A DNA stretch of 64,000 nt from Kitasatospora sp. MAP12-44 (GTDB lineage Bacteria > Actinomycetota > Actinomycetes > Streptomycetales > Streptomycetaceae). The DNA lies in contig NZ_JARZAE010000004.1 of assembly GCF_029892095.1 (NCBI RefSeq), forward strand, positions 4,402,001 through 4,466,000, given 5' to 3'. The number at the start of each line of letters is the position of its first letter. The first letter of the stretch is position 1. This document shows, piece after piece, positions 16,195 through 25,620 of the stretch. The notes beneath the pieces were generated by a model that was given only the letters and a program-made list of their open reading frames with translations, was not told the origin of the DNA and did no database searches. The translations under genes were made by a program, and so were the position numbers.

Positions 16195-17691
16195 CTACGC
16201 CTGCTGCTCGGCGGCCCACCACGCCTTCAGCGCGGCCACCGCCTCCTCGTGCTCCATCGGGCCGTGCTCAAGACGCAGCTCCAGCAGGTGCTTGTAGGCC
16301 TTGCCCACCTGCGGCCCGGGCTTCAGCTCCAGCAGCTCCATGATCTGGTTGCCGTCCAGCGCCGGGCGGATGGCGTCCAGCTCCTCCCGCTCCTTCAGCT
16401 CGGCGATCCGCTGCTCCAGGCCGTCGTAGGTGCGCGACAGGGTGGCGGCCTTCTTGCGGTTGCGGGTCGTGCAGTCCGAGCGGGTCAGCGCGTGCAGCCG
16501 CTCCAGCAGCGGCCCGGCGTCGGTCACATAGCGCCGGACGGCGGAGTCGGTCCACTCACCGCCGCCGTAGCCGTGGAAGCGCAGATGCAGTTCGACCAGC
16601 TGCGCGACGTCCTCGACCAGCTCCTTGGAGTACTTCAGCTCCCGCATCCGCTTGCGGGTCATCTTGGCGCCGACGACCTCGTGGTGGTGGAAGGAGACGC
16701 GCCCGTCCGACTCGAAGCGGCGGGTGCGCGGCTTGCCGATGTCGTGCAGCAGCGCGGCCAGCCGCAGGGTCAGGTCCGGACCGTCCTGCTCCAGCGCGAT
16801 GGCCTGCTCCAGCACCGTCAGCGAGTGCTCGTAGACGTCCTTGTGCCGGTGGTGCTCGTCGGCCTCCAGCTGCAGGGCCGGCAGCTCGGGCAGCACGAAG
16901 CCGGCCAGGCCGGTCTCGACCAGCAGCCGCAGGCCCTTCACCGGGTGGTCGGAGAGCAGCAGCTTGTTCAGCTCGGCCTGGACCCGCTCGGCCGAGACGA
17001 TGGTGATCCGCTCGGCCATCGCGGTCATCGCCGCGATCACCTCGGGGGCGGGCGTGAAGTCGAGCTGGGCGGCGAAGCGCGCGGCCCGCATCATCCGCAG
17101 CGGGTCGTCGGAGAAGGACTCCTCGGGCGTGGCCGGCGTGCGCAGCACCCGGGCCTCCAGGTCGTCCAGGCCGTGGTGCGGATCGACGAAGCCGCGGCCG
17201 GGCAGGTCCACCGCCATCGCGTTCACGGTGAAGTCCCGGCGGACCAGATCCTGGTCGATGGTGTCGCCGTAGGTGACCTCGGGCTTGCGCGAGGTGCGGT
17301 CGTACGCCTCGGAGCGGTAGGTGGTGATCTCGATCAGAAAGCTGCCGTCGGTGGTGTCCTTGCGGGCGCCGACCGTGCCGAAGGCGATGCCGACGTCCCA
17401 GACCGCGTCCGCCCAGCCGTTGACCAGCTTGAGTACCTGCTTGGGCCGGGCGTCGGTGGTGAAGTCCAGGTCGTTCCCGAGCCGGCCGAGCAGCGCGTCC
17501 CGTACCGATCCGCCCACCAGGGCCAGCCGGAAGCCGGCCGCCTGGAAGCGTCGGGCGATCTCGTCCGCCACCGGGGAGACCCGGAGCAGCTCCTGGAGGC
17601 CGCGCGTCTGGGCCGCGCTCAGCCCTGGCAGGGCCGTCGCGTCGGCAGCGGAAAGGGGGATCTCGGCACTGGAATCATTGGCGTGGGACAC
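16195..17691 (-). CDS. pcnA: CCA tRNA nucleotidyltransferase / poly(A) polymerase family
   Basis: 498 aa from GTG 17691. Residues 58-69 read LVGGSVRDALLG and 73-78 NDLDFT, the class II nucleotidyltransferase motif with catalytic DxD. RRDFTVNAMA and the SDDPLRMMRAARFA motif follow, and an HD domain (LLHDIGKP, residues about 300-308) gives possible phosphohydrolase activity. The enzyme adds or repairs the 3' CCA of tRNAs. The longer in-frame ORF upstream lacks a plausible start. Position between SCO3897-like and DUF6049/murJ genes follows the streptomycete order. No good ribosome site precedes the GTG. Confidence 0.94.
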   Translation of the reverse strand: MSHANDSSAEIPLSAADATALPGLSAAQTRGLQELLRVSPVADEIARRFQAAGFRLALVGGSVRDALLGRLGNDLDFTTDARPKQVLKLVNGWADAVWDVGIAFGTVGARKDTTDGSFLIEITTYRSEAYDRTSRKPEVTYGDTIDQDLVRRDFTVNAMAVDLPGRGFVDPHHGLDDLEARVLRTPATPEESFSDDPLRMMRAARFAAQLDFTPAPEVIAAMTAMAERITIVSAERVQAELNKLLLSDHPVKGLRLLVETGLAGFVLPELPALQLEADEHHRHKDVYEHSLTVLEQAIALEQDGPDLTLRLAALLHDIGKPRTRRFESDGRVSFHHHEVVGAKMTRKRMRELKYSKELVEDVAQLVELHLRFHGYGGGEWTDSAVRRYVTDAGPLLERLHALTRSDCTTRNRKKAATLSRTYDGLEQRIAELKEREELDAIRPALDGNQIMELLELKPGPQVGKAYKHLLELRLEHGPMEHEEAVAALKAWWAAEQQA

Positions 17692-17963
17692 GGCACACAA
17701 GCCTACGTGGCCGAGCTCCCCTCCCGCCCGCAGGTTTATCCCGCACCCCCGCCGCCGCTCATCCCAAGGCCCGCAACACTGCGGGCCCGCCAACGTCGTT
17801 ACCATGCGGGTGGGGAAAACCCGGCGCGGCACCGCGAGCCGTTCGAAACGGCGCACGGTGGCATCCTGCGGCGGCCGAGCGGGACAGCACCAGGACAGCG
17901 CGGAACACCGCCGCGCGACGTGGACGATGACGACAGCGAACCGGAACGGCGAGGGCGAAGCGC

Positions 17964-20243
17964 GTGGGTGAGCCAGCACGGCACACGGGAAGTCCCCGCA
18001 GGTCGGGCGGCAGGCCGGGGCGAAGCGCCCGGTTCGCGCTGGGCACACTGGCCGCCGGCTGTGCGATGGCCCTGCTGGGGGTCACGGCCGCCCCGCCCGC
18101 CCTGGCCGCCAACTCCGACACCCCGGTGGTCGTGGCCATCACCGGCGTCCAACCGACGGCGCCCGGTGCCAGTGGCGCCCTGGTCGTCTCCGGCCTGGTG
18201 GCCAACAGCGGCTCCGGCACGATCAGCCACCCGCATGTCGCGCTGGAGCTGGGCCGCGGCAAGCAGCCGCTGGCCACCCGCAGCGACATCGCCACAACGC
18301 TGGCCAGGACCGGCCCGACCGCCGCCGACGGCAAGGAGCTGACCGAGGCGCAGCCCGTCCAGCTGAACGATCTGGCGCCCGGTGCCTCGGCCCCGTTCCA
18401 GCTCACCGTGCAGATGGGCGACCTGAAGCTCGACCAGAGCGGCGGTGTCTACGAGCTGGCGGTGGACGTCCAGGACGACAACGACCAGGTGGTGGGCATC
18501 GCCCGCACCGTGCTGCCGTACCTCCCGGACGCCAAGGACATCCAGCCCACCAAGATCGCCACGCTCTGGCCTCTCACCCACGCCCCGGAGATGGTGGCCC
18601 AGACCACCGACACGGACCAGACCCCGGTGCTGCGCGACGACAGCCTCGCCGCCGACCTGGGACCGAACGGCCGGCTCGGCCAGCTGGTGTCGATCGGGGC
18701 CAAGATCCCCTCGCTGACCTGGGTGATCGACCCGGAGCTGCTGGACACCGTCTTCGCGATGACCAAGCCCTACCGGGTGCAGATGCCGCAACCCGGGCAC
18801 GGCGGCGACCCGGCCAAGGCCGCCAACACCACCGCGGGCACCGGCCAGGCGGTGGCCACCGCCTGGCTCGCCGCGCTGCGCAGCGCGGTCGCCACGGGTG
18901 GCTCGCAGGTGGTCGCGCTGCCCTACGCCGACCCCGACCTCGCCTCGATCGCGCACAACGGCGCCGGGCTCAGCGGCCTGGACACCGCGATCGGCAAGGC
19001 CCACACGGCGGGCAAGGTCACCGTCGAGGGCCGGCTCTCCACGGACGTCACGGACGATGTCGCGTGGCCCTACCTGGGCTACCTCGACCAGCCGACCGCC
19101 GCCGCCGCCCAGCGGATGGGTGACTCGGTGGTCCTGGTGAACGGCGTGAGCATGCCGGAGTCCTCCTCCTCGCTCAAGCACACCCCGAACGCCGCCCGGC
19201 CGATCGGCAACGGCCAGACCGGGGTGGTCGCCGACGCCACCATCTCCGGGCTCTTCCAGAGCGACCTGTCCAATGCGTCGAGCAAGGTCGCCGCGGAGCA
19301 GCGGTTCCTCGCCGAGACCCTGGCGGTGACCCTGGAGCAGCCGAACAGCCAGCGCAACCTGCTGGTGATGCCGCCGCGCGAGCTGACCGCCGCGACCGCG
19401 CAGACGCTGGCCACCTCCCTGCAGGCCGCCCAGGACGGCAAGTGGGCCGCCACGGCCACCCTGGACACCGTGGCGGCGGCGCCGGCCGATCCCAAGGCGG
19501 ACACCTCGGTGCCGTCCGGCGGGTCCTACCCCGGCTGGCTGCGCACGACCGAGCTGTCGACCGGGGATCTCGGGGCGGTCTCCGAGATGCAGCCGCACGT
19601 CGACCAGCTGGCGCGGATCCTGACCCTCCCGCAGCGGGTCAGCAGCCCGTTCAGCGCCGCGATGCTCCGCTCGGTCTCCACCGAGTGGCGCACCCAGCAG
19701 AAGGCCGGCCAGGACTTCCGCACCAACACCCAGGAGTACCTGGCCCAGCTGACGAACGCCGTGGCCATCGCGCCCAAGAGCAGGGTCGTCACTCTCGCCG
19801 GTGATTCCGGGCTGCTGCAGGTCAGCGTCAAGAACGACCTCACCCAGACGGTGCTCAACCTCCAGCTGCGGCTCACCTCCAAGCAGCCGAACCGGCTGAA
19901 CGTCAGCGAGCCGTCGTCGATCGTGCTGGGCCCTGGGCAGAGCACCTCGATCCGGTTCACCGCCCAGGCCAAGGGCAACGGCGAGGTCCCGATGACCGCG
20001 CAGCTGTGGACGGTCGGCCCCGACGCCCAGCCGTACGGCTCGGAGGTGCGGTTCAACGTCGACGTCACCCAGGTGCCCAGCGGCGTGTGGTGGGTGGTCG
20101 GCTCTGGCGGGCTGCTGGTGCTGCTGGCCGGGCTGCGGATCTACCTGAAGCGCAAGAAGCGCACCGAGGAGCCCGAGGACCCGGACGCCCCGCTGACCCT
20201 CCCCGATGGAGTGGACGCCCCGTCAGGCGCCACGAGGATCTGA
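17964..20243 (+). CDS. DUF6049 secreted/membrane protein
   Basis: 759 aa. An N-terminal signal sequence (basic region then FALGTLAAGCAMALLGVTAAP, cleavage near ALAA at 48) leads to a large extracellular part with beta-rich N-terminus (residues 50-190), a central alpha/beta domain, and an immunoglobulin-like segment before a C-terminal membrane helix (about 703-722) and a basic, acidic tail in the cytoplasm. It sits between pcnA and murJ, as in other actinomycetes, which suggests a cell-envelope role coupled to lipid II flipping, but no function is known. GTG 17964 is the chosen start. Confidence 0.85.
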   Translation: MGEPARHTGSPRRSGGRPGRSARFALGTLAAGCAMALLGVTAAPPALAANSDTPVVVAITGVQPTAPGASGALVVSGLVANSGSGTISHPHVALELGRGKQPLATRSDIATTLARTGPTAADGKELTEAQPVQLNDLAPGASAPFQLTVQMGDLKLDQSGGVYELAVDVQDDNDQVVGIARTVLPYLPDAKDIQPTKIATLWPLTHAPEMVAQTTDTDQTPVLRDDSLAADLGPNGRLGQLVSIGAKIPSLTWVIDPELLDTVFAMTKPYRVQMPQPGHGGDPAKAANTTAGTGQAVATAWLAALRSAVATGGSQVVALPYADPDLASIAHNGAGLSGLDTAIGKAHTAGKVTVEGRLSTDVTDDVAWPYLGYLDQPTAAAAQRMGDSVVLVNGVSMPESSSSLKHTPNAARPIGNGQTGVVADATISGLFQSDLSNASSKVAAEQRFLAETLAVTLEQPNSQRNLLVMPPRELTAATAQTLATSLQAAQDGKWAATATLDTVAAAPADPKADTSVPSGGSYPGWLRTTELSTGDLGAVSEMQPHVDQLARILTLPQRVSSPFSAAMLRSVSTEWRTQQKAGQDFRTNTQEYLAQLTNAVAIAPKSRVVTLAGDSGLLQVSVKNDLTQTVLNLQLRLTSKQPNRLNVSEPSSIVLGPGQSTSIRFTAQAKGNGEVPMTAQLWTVGPDAQPYGSEVRFNVDVTQVPSGVWWVVGSGGLLVLLAGLRIYLKRKKRTEEPEDPDAPLTLPDGVDAPSGATRI

Positions 20244-20452
20244 GCCTGCCTGACAGCCGCTGGCGGCGGCGATCGGGCGGCCGGCAGCCGCGTCGAAAGC
20301 CGGGATCGGGCGGGCGGTGATGAGACAGTAGGTCTCTGGGACCGAGCCGGTCCACCGCAGGCGGGCGGCACCACCGTCCGCCCGGCGTCGGCCGACCGGT
20401 CCGAGGCCGCCGGAGTGCCCGCGCGGCCGGACCCGGACAGCGAAGAGGTGGC

Positions 20453-22738
20453 ATGAGCGGGCCGCGGGACGAGCGAGTACAGGGCCAGGAACGCGGACGG
20501 GGCCGGACCGACAACGCACCCGGCCCGGCAGCACCCGGCGACGAGCAGGACTGGTACCTGGCCGACACCTACGCCCAGGATCCGTTCGCCGCCGACCCCT
20601 ACCCCACCGTCGGCGGGCCAGGACCGTACGACCGCACCGCCGACGAGCCGCCCGCACCCGCCGCCCGGCCTGACGAGCCATCCGTCGTCGAGCCATCCGT
20701 CGTCGAGGCAAGCGCCGTCGAGGCCTTGGCGGAGCCGGCCGCCGTGCCGGCCTCGCGCTGGGCCGGCCGCGCGGCCGCCCTGATGGCCACCGCGGCCGCC
20801 AAGTCGAGCGGCGAGGACCGCAAGGACGGCGACAGCGCCGAGTACGTCGGCGTGGACGCCCTGCTCAGCGGAGTCGGCGCCGCCCACGCGGGCGCCTCGG
20901 AGGGCACGCCCCCGGCGCCGCCGGAGAAGCCATTCGTCCCGGTGATCGAGTTCGACCCGCCGCTCAGCGCCGAGGAGGCCGACCTGCGCCTCCCGGAGCC
21001 CCCCGGCGATCCGGTCCCCGCCGCCGAGCTGCCCGCCGCAGACAACCTGCTCGCGGACGGGCCCGACGACCCGGACGCCGCGCAGGAGTCCGGCGGCAAG
21101 GTCGCCGGGCTGCTCAACTCCAGCGCGGTGATGGCCGCCGGCACCCTGGTCTCCCGGGGCACCGGCTTCCTGCGCACGATGGTCATCGCCGCCGCGATCG
21201 GCGTCGGCACGATGGGCGACTCCTACTCGGCGGCCAACACGCTGCCCACCCTGCTCTACATCCTGATCGGCGGCGGCGCCCTGAACGCCGTCTTCGTCCC
21301 GCAGCTGGTCCGCAGCATGAAGCAGGACGAGGACGGCGGCACCGCCTACGCCAACCGCCTGCTCACCCTGGTGATGGTGGGCCTGGCCGGGGTGGCGTTC
21401 GTCGCCGTGCTGGCCGCTCCACTGCTGGTCCAGCTGATCTCGCACTCGCTGATGCGCAACCCGGCCAGCGCGGACACCACGGTGACGCTGGCCCGCTACT
21501 GCCTGCCGACCATCTTCTTCATGGGCATCCATGTGGTGATGGGTCAGATCCTGAACGCCCGCGGCCGCTTCGGCGCCATGATGTGGACCCCGGTCCTCAA
21601 CAACGTCGTGGTGATCTTCACCTTCGGGATGTACCTCTGGGTCTTCGGCGCCTTCCAGAGCAGCCGGGTCACCCCCGAGAGCATCTCCCCCGAGGGGCTG
21701 CGGCTGCTGGGCATCGGCACCCTGCTGGGCCTCACCGTCCAGGCGCTGGCGATGATTCCGTACCTGCGGGCCGCCGGCTTCGCCTTCCGCCCGCGCTTCG
21801 ACTGGCGCGGGCACGGTCTCGGCAAGGCCGCCCGGCTGGCCAAGTGGACCTTCCTCTTCGTACTGGCCAACCAGGCCGGCTACCTGGTGGTCACCCAGCT
21901 CGCCACCGCGGCGGGCAGCGCGGCCGAGTCGGCCGGCCACCTCGGGGTGGGGCTGGCGGCCTACTCCAACGCGCTGCTGATCTGGCAGCTGCCGATGGCG
22001 GTGATCACCGTCTCGGTGATGAGCGCGGTGCTGCCCCGGCTCTCCCGCTCGGCGGCCGACGGGGACGCCGGCGCCGTCCGCGACGACCTGTCGTACGGGC
22101 TGCGCACCTCGGCCGTCGCCATCGTCCCGGCCGCCTTCCTCTTCCTGGCGCTCGGTCCGCAGATCGGCAGCGCGATCTACGGCCTGGGCAACGGCGGCAG
22201 CGTCGCGCACGGCACCACCGCGGTCGGCTTCATGCTCTCCGCCTTCGCGCTGGGCCTGATCCCCTACTCGGTGCAGTACGTCCTGCTGCGCGGCTTCTAC
22301 GCCTACGAGGACACCCGGACGCCGTTCTCCAACACCGTCTGGGTGGCGGTCGCGCAGGCCGGCACCGCGGTGCTCTGCTACCTGCTGCTGCCCGCCCAGT
22401 GGGCCGTCACCGGGATGGCGCTGGGCTATGGTGCCTCCTACGCGGTCGGCGTGGCGGTGGCGCTGCCCAAGCTCAAGCAGCGGATCGGCGGGCTGGACAC
22501 CGGACGGATCGCCAAGACCTACGCCCGGCTGGCGATCGCCTGCCTGCCCGCCGCGCTGTCAGGGTTTCTGGTCGCCACCGCGCTGACCGGCCTGCTGCAC
22601 GGCTGGCTGGGCAGTGTGGTCACCGTGCTGGTCGCCGCGGCGGTGCAGGTGGCGGTCTTCACAGCGCTGGCCCGCAGGCTGCGGATCGAGGAACTCAACG
22701 CGATGATCGGCATGGTCCGCAGCCGACTCGGACGCTGA
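20453..22738 (+). CDS. murJ: Lipid II flippase MurJ (MviN), with long disordered N-terminus
   Basis: 761 aa. The first 220 residues are acidic and Pro/Ala/Glu-rich, including a 15-bp tandem duplication (20675-20704) encoding a repeated EPSVV. The flippase core follows with 14 or so helices: SSAVMAAGTLVSRGTGFLR opens it, and NTLPTLLYILIGGGALNAVF contains the substrate-cavity region of MurJ. Moves lipid II across the membrane. In mycobacteria MviN carries a fused pseudokinase; here the pseudokinase is a separate gene that starts 209 bp downstream. ATG 20453 follows AGAGG. Confidence in function is high; the N-terminal tail's role is unknown. Confidence 0.95.
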   Translation: MSGPRDERVQGQERGRGRTDNAPGPAAPGDEQDWYLADTYAQDPFAADPYPTVGGPGPYDRTADEPPAPAARPDEPSVVEPSVVEASAVEALAEPAAVPASRWAGRAAALMATAAAKSSGEDRKDGDSAEYVGVDALLSGVGAAHAGASEGTPPAPPEKPFVPVIEFDPPLSAEEADLRLPEPPGDPVPAAELPAADNLLADGPDDPDAAQESGGKVAGLLNSSAVMAAGTLVSRGTGFLRTMVIAAAIGVGTMGDSYSAANTLPTLLYILIGGGALNAVFVPQLVRSMKQDEDGGTAYANRLLTLVMVGLAGVAFVAVLAAPLLVQLISHSLMRNPASADTTVTLARYCLPTIFFMGIHVVMGQILNARGRFGAMMWTPVLNNVVVIFTFGMYLWVFGAFQSSRVTPESISPEGLRLLGIGTLLGLTVQALAMIPYLRAAGFAFRPRFDWRGHGLGKAARLAKWTFLFVLANQAGYLVVTQLATAAGSAAESAGHLGVGLAAYSNALLIWQLPMAVITVSVMSAVLPRLSRSAADGDAGAVRDDLSYGLRTSAVAIVPAAFLFLALGPQIGSAIYGLGNGGSVAHGTTAVGFMLSAFALGLIPYSVQYVLLRGFYAYEDTRTPFSNTVWVAVAQAGTAVLCYLLLPAQWAVTGMALGYGASYAVGVAVALPKLKQRIGGLDTGRIAKTYARLAIACLPAALSGFLVATALTGLLHGWLGSVVTVLVAAAVQVAVFTALARRLRIEELNAMIGMVRSRLGR

Positions 22739-22947
22739 CCTCGCCTCAGTTCGTCCACCCACTGATCCGATCGGCACCTAAGCGCAACCAGTTGGCTGCC
22801 TCACCGGTCGTACCCGGGTGGGAAGAGTGGGCACAATTGTCATCGAACGACTTGGTCTGCAGACCCGGGTCCTCGTACGACCGCTCTCCCGAGGGCCGGG
22901 GCGACCAGGGCACCGGACCGGGCGATACAAGGGGAGGCAGGACGACG

Positions 22948-24843
22948 GTGGCTGATGGCACCAAGGCAGTCGTCGACACGTCAGCGGCCGAGGAGGAGCC
23001 CGAGGTGACGGCACCGCTCTCCGCCTCCGAGATCGCCGCCGAGCTGACCGGCCGCGCGGCTGCGGCCACCGACGAGGACGCCGACAAGGACAAGGACGAG
23101 GACGCCGGGCCGACGCCGGAGGACCCCGCGGCCGAGACCTCGGACGAGATCTCCGACGAGGTCTCGGCCGAGCCCGTGGACGAGCCGGCGGCGGAGGCGG
23201 TAGCCGAGGACTCGGCGCCCGCCGGACTCCCCGACGACCTCCCGGTGCCGCAGCGGCACAGCGGCGACAAGATCGCCGACCGCTACCGGCTCGAGGAGTG
23301 CACCTCCCAGTCGACGGTCTTCAGCAGCTGGCGAGCGGTGGACGAGAAGCTCCGCCGCGCCGTCGGCGTGCACCTGCTGGCGGCCGGCCACCGCCGGGCC
23401 CAGGATGTGCTGGCTGCCGCCCGTTCCGCGGCCCTGCTGGGCGACCCGCGCTTCGTCCAGGTGCTCGACGCGGTCCAGGAGGGCGAGCTGGTCTACGTGA
23501 TCCGGGAGTGGCTGCCGGACGCCACCGACCTGGCCACGCTGCTCGCCTCCGGCCCGTTGGAGCCGTACGACGCTTACCAGATGGTCCGCCAGGTGACCGA
23601 GGCCGTCGCCGCCGCGCACCGCAGCGGCCGCTCGCACCTGCGGCTCACCCCGCGCTGCGTGCTGCGCACCGACACCGGCCAGTACCGGATCAACGGCGTC
23701 GCCGTGGACGCCGCGCTGCGCGGGCTGCCGGACGAGGACGCCGAGCTCGTCGACACCCGCGCGATCGGTGTGCTGCTCTACGCCTCGCTGACGCACCGCT
23801 GGCCCTACCCCGAGGACCGCTACGACCTCCAGGGCCTGCCCAAGAGCCTCGGCTGCGTGCCGCCCGACCAGGTCCGGGCCGGCATCCACCGCGGTCTGTC
23901 CGACCTCGCCGCCCGTGCTCTGTGCGACCCGCCGCCGCACCACCTGGAGCCGATCACCACCCCGGCCGAGCTGGCCAAGGCGATCGCCCTGCTGCCCAGG
24001 ATCCGCCAGCCCCTGCCCGATCCCGCGCAGCCGGGGCTCGCCCCGCCGCGCTACTCGGTGCCCGAGCCGGTGGCCGCCCGGACCAGCCGCGAGCCCCGCC
24101 CGGCAGTCACCCGCCCGAACCCCGCCCGCCCGGCGGCCGGCCAGCACACCACCGCCCTGCACACCGCCGGCTGGCCCGCGCCGGTGCGCCTGGAGCCGGG
24201 CGCCACCCCGTCCGCCCGGCGGCGAGGCAGCAAGCGCATGCTCAAGTGGACCGTCTCGGTGGTCCTGCTGGCCGCGATCGGCTACGGCTCCTGGCACCTC
24301 GCGAGCCAGCTCGGCGGCGGCCAGAAGCAGGCCCTCGGGGTCACCGGCATCGCCGGCTCGCCCACCCCGTCCGCCGTCTCACCGGCCGCTCCGACCAAGC
24401 CGCTGACCATCGCCGGCGTCACCTCGTTCAACCCGATGGGCAGCGGGCCGATGCACCCCGACCAGTTGCCCTTCACCTACGACAACAACCCCAGCACCGC
24501 CTGGCACACCGAGACCTACCGCGACAACCTGCCGACCCTCGGGCACGGCACCGGTCTGCTGGTGGACCTGGGCTCGGTGGCCTCGGTCAGCGAGGTCTCC
24601 GTGCAGTTCGCCGGCGGCGACACCACGGCGGAGCTGCGGGTGCCCAGCGGCACCGCCGCCACCGCGCCCACGCAGTTCACCGACTTCGGCGCCGCGCTCG
24701 CCACCAGCACCGGCGCCACGGCCGACTTCCGGCCCAGCGCACCGGTCCACACCCGCTACCTCTTGATCTGGTTGACCAGCCTCCCCAATGATGGGGCCGG
24801 CGGATATCAGGGCCAGGTCGCCGAGATCAAGGTCGCCGGCTAG
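22948..24843 (+). CDS. Membrane pseudokinase linked to MurJ, with extracellular discoidin-like domain
   Basis: 631 aa. Residues 1-105 are acidic and disordered. Residues 108-345 resemble a Ser/Thr kinase (IADRYRLEECTSQSTVFSSWRA) but key residues are missing: the VAIK lysine region reads RRAVGVHLL, the HRD loop reads SHLRLTP and the DFG is NGVAVD. One membrane helix follows (about 431-452), then an outer domain (460-631) with NNPSTAWHTE and LLVDLGS, a galactose-binding/discoidin-like pattern. Mycobacterial MviN has a comparable fused pseudokinase that scaffolds FhaA; this unfused version may do likewise for MurJ. GTG 22948 follows GGGGAGG. Confidence 0.82.
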   Translation: MADGTKAVVDTSAAEEEPEVTAPLSASEIAAELTGRAAAATDEDADKDKDEDAGPTPEDPAAETSDEISDEVSAEPVDEPAAEAVAEDSAPAGLPDDLPVPQRHSGDKIADRYRLEECTSQSTVFSSWRAVDEKLRRAVGVHLLAAGHRRAQDVLAAARSAALLGDPRFVQVLDAVQEGELVYVIREWLPDATDLATLLASGPLEPYDAYQMVRQVTEAVAAAHRSGRSHLRLTPRCVLRTDTGQYRINGVAVDAALRGLPDEDAELVDTRAIGVLLYASLTHRWPYPEDRYDLQGLPKSLGCVPPDQVRAGIHRGLSDLAARALCDPPPHHLEPITTPAELAKAIALLPRIRQPLPDPAQPGLAPPRYSVPEPVAARTSREPRPAVTRPNPARPAAGQHTTALHTAGWPAPVRLEPGATPSARRRGSKRMLKWTVSVVLLAAIGYGSWHLASQLGGGQKQALGVTGIAGSPTPSAVSPAAPTKPLTIAGVTSFNPMGSGPMHPDQLPFTYDNNPSTAWHTETYRDNLPTLGHGTGLLVDLGSVASVSEVSVQFAGGDTTAELRVPSGTAATAPTQFTDFGAALATSTGATADFRPSAPVHTRYLLIWLTSLPNDGAGGYQGQVAEIKVAG

Positions 24844-24897
24844 GCGTCCCGTTCCGCGAAGCCGGCGGGCGGCCCGAGCGGCAGAGAGGGATAGCAG

Positions 24898-25620
24898 ATG
24901 GCGCAGTCACCGCAGCAGCAGCTGTCCGAGGCCGGCGAGCCGAACGACGCGGAGCTGCTGGCCCGGCACGTCGCGGGCGATCAGGCGGCCTTCGGCCTGC
25001 TGGTGCAGCGCCACCGCGACCGCCTCTGGGCGGTGGCCGTGCGCACTCTCGGCGACCGCGAGGAGGCCGCCGACGCGCTCCAGGACGCGCTGGTCTCCGC
25101 CTTCCGTGCCGCACACACCTTCCAGGGCCGCTCCGCCGTCACCACCTGGCTGCACCGGATAGTGGTCAACGCCTGCCTCGACCGCGCCCGTCGCACCGCC
25201 AGTCGCCGCACCGGCTCGCTGGACGAGGACCCGCAGCAGCTGGACACCCTGGTCGGCAATGCGGAGTCCACCGACGCCCTGGTGGTCCGCCAGGAGCTGC
25301 GCCGGGAACTGGCGGTCGCGCTCGACACCCTGCCGACCGACCAGCGCGCCGCCATCGTCCTGGTGGACATGCAGGGCTATCCGGTCGCTGAAGCGGCCGA
25401 GGTGCTCGGGGTGCCGGTCGGTACGGTCAAGAGCCGCTGCGCCCGCGGTCGGGCCCGCCTGCTGCCGCTCGTCCGCCATCTGCGCGGCGGCGATGTTTCA
25501 CGTGAAACATCGACCCGCCCGCCACCGGGGAACCCAGCGGGCTCCGGCTCCGTCCCATCGAGGGGTCCCGCCGTCCCCGTCCAACAGCTGAGCCTGGAAG
25601 GAGATGCGACGCACCGATGA
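24898..25620 (+). CDS. sigM: ECF sigma factor SigM
   Basis: 240 aa. Residues 20-95 form sigma region 2 (FGLLVQRHRDRLWAVAVRTL, EEAADALQDALVSAF, TWLHRIVVNACLDRAR). Residues 130-195 form region 4 (LPTDQRAAIVLVDMQGYP, AEVLGVPVGTVKSR). The last 40 residues are a low-complexity tail, partly encoded by a parS site (25495-25508, protein DVSRET). Directs RNA polymerase to envelope or redox stress promoters, as for SigM of S. coelicolor. The stop overlaps the rsmA start by ATGA, so sigma and anti-sigma are translationally coupled. Confidence 0.93.
   Translation: MAQSPQQQLSEAGEPNDAELLARHVAGDQAAFGLLVQRHRDRLWAVAVRTLGDREEAADALQDALVSAFRAAHTFQGRSAVTTWLHRIVVNACLDRARRTASRRTGSLDEDPQQLDTLVGNAESTDALVVRQELRRELAVALDTLPTDQRAAIVLVDMQGYPVAEAAEVLGVPVGTVKSRCARGRARLLPLVRHLRGGDVSRETSTRPPPGNPAGSGSVPSRGPAVPVQQLSLEGDATHR
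25495..25508. other. parS: parS site 2, inside the sigM coding sequence
   Basis: Perfect GTTTCACGTGAAAC; the palindrome extends with CGAT/ATCG to 22 bp (25491-25512). It encodes VSRET in the C-terminal tail of SigM, after region 4, so the site may have been tolerated because the tail is dispensable. Confidence 0.95.
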
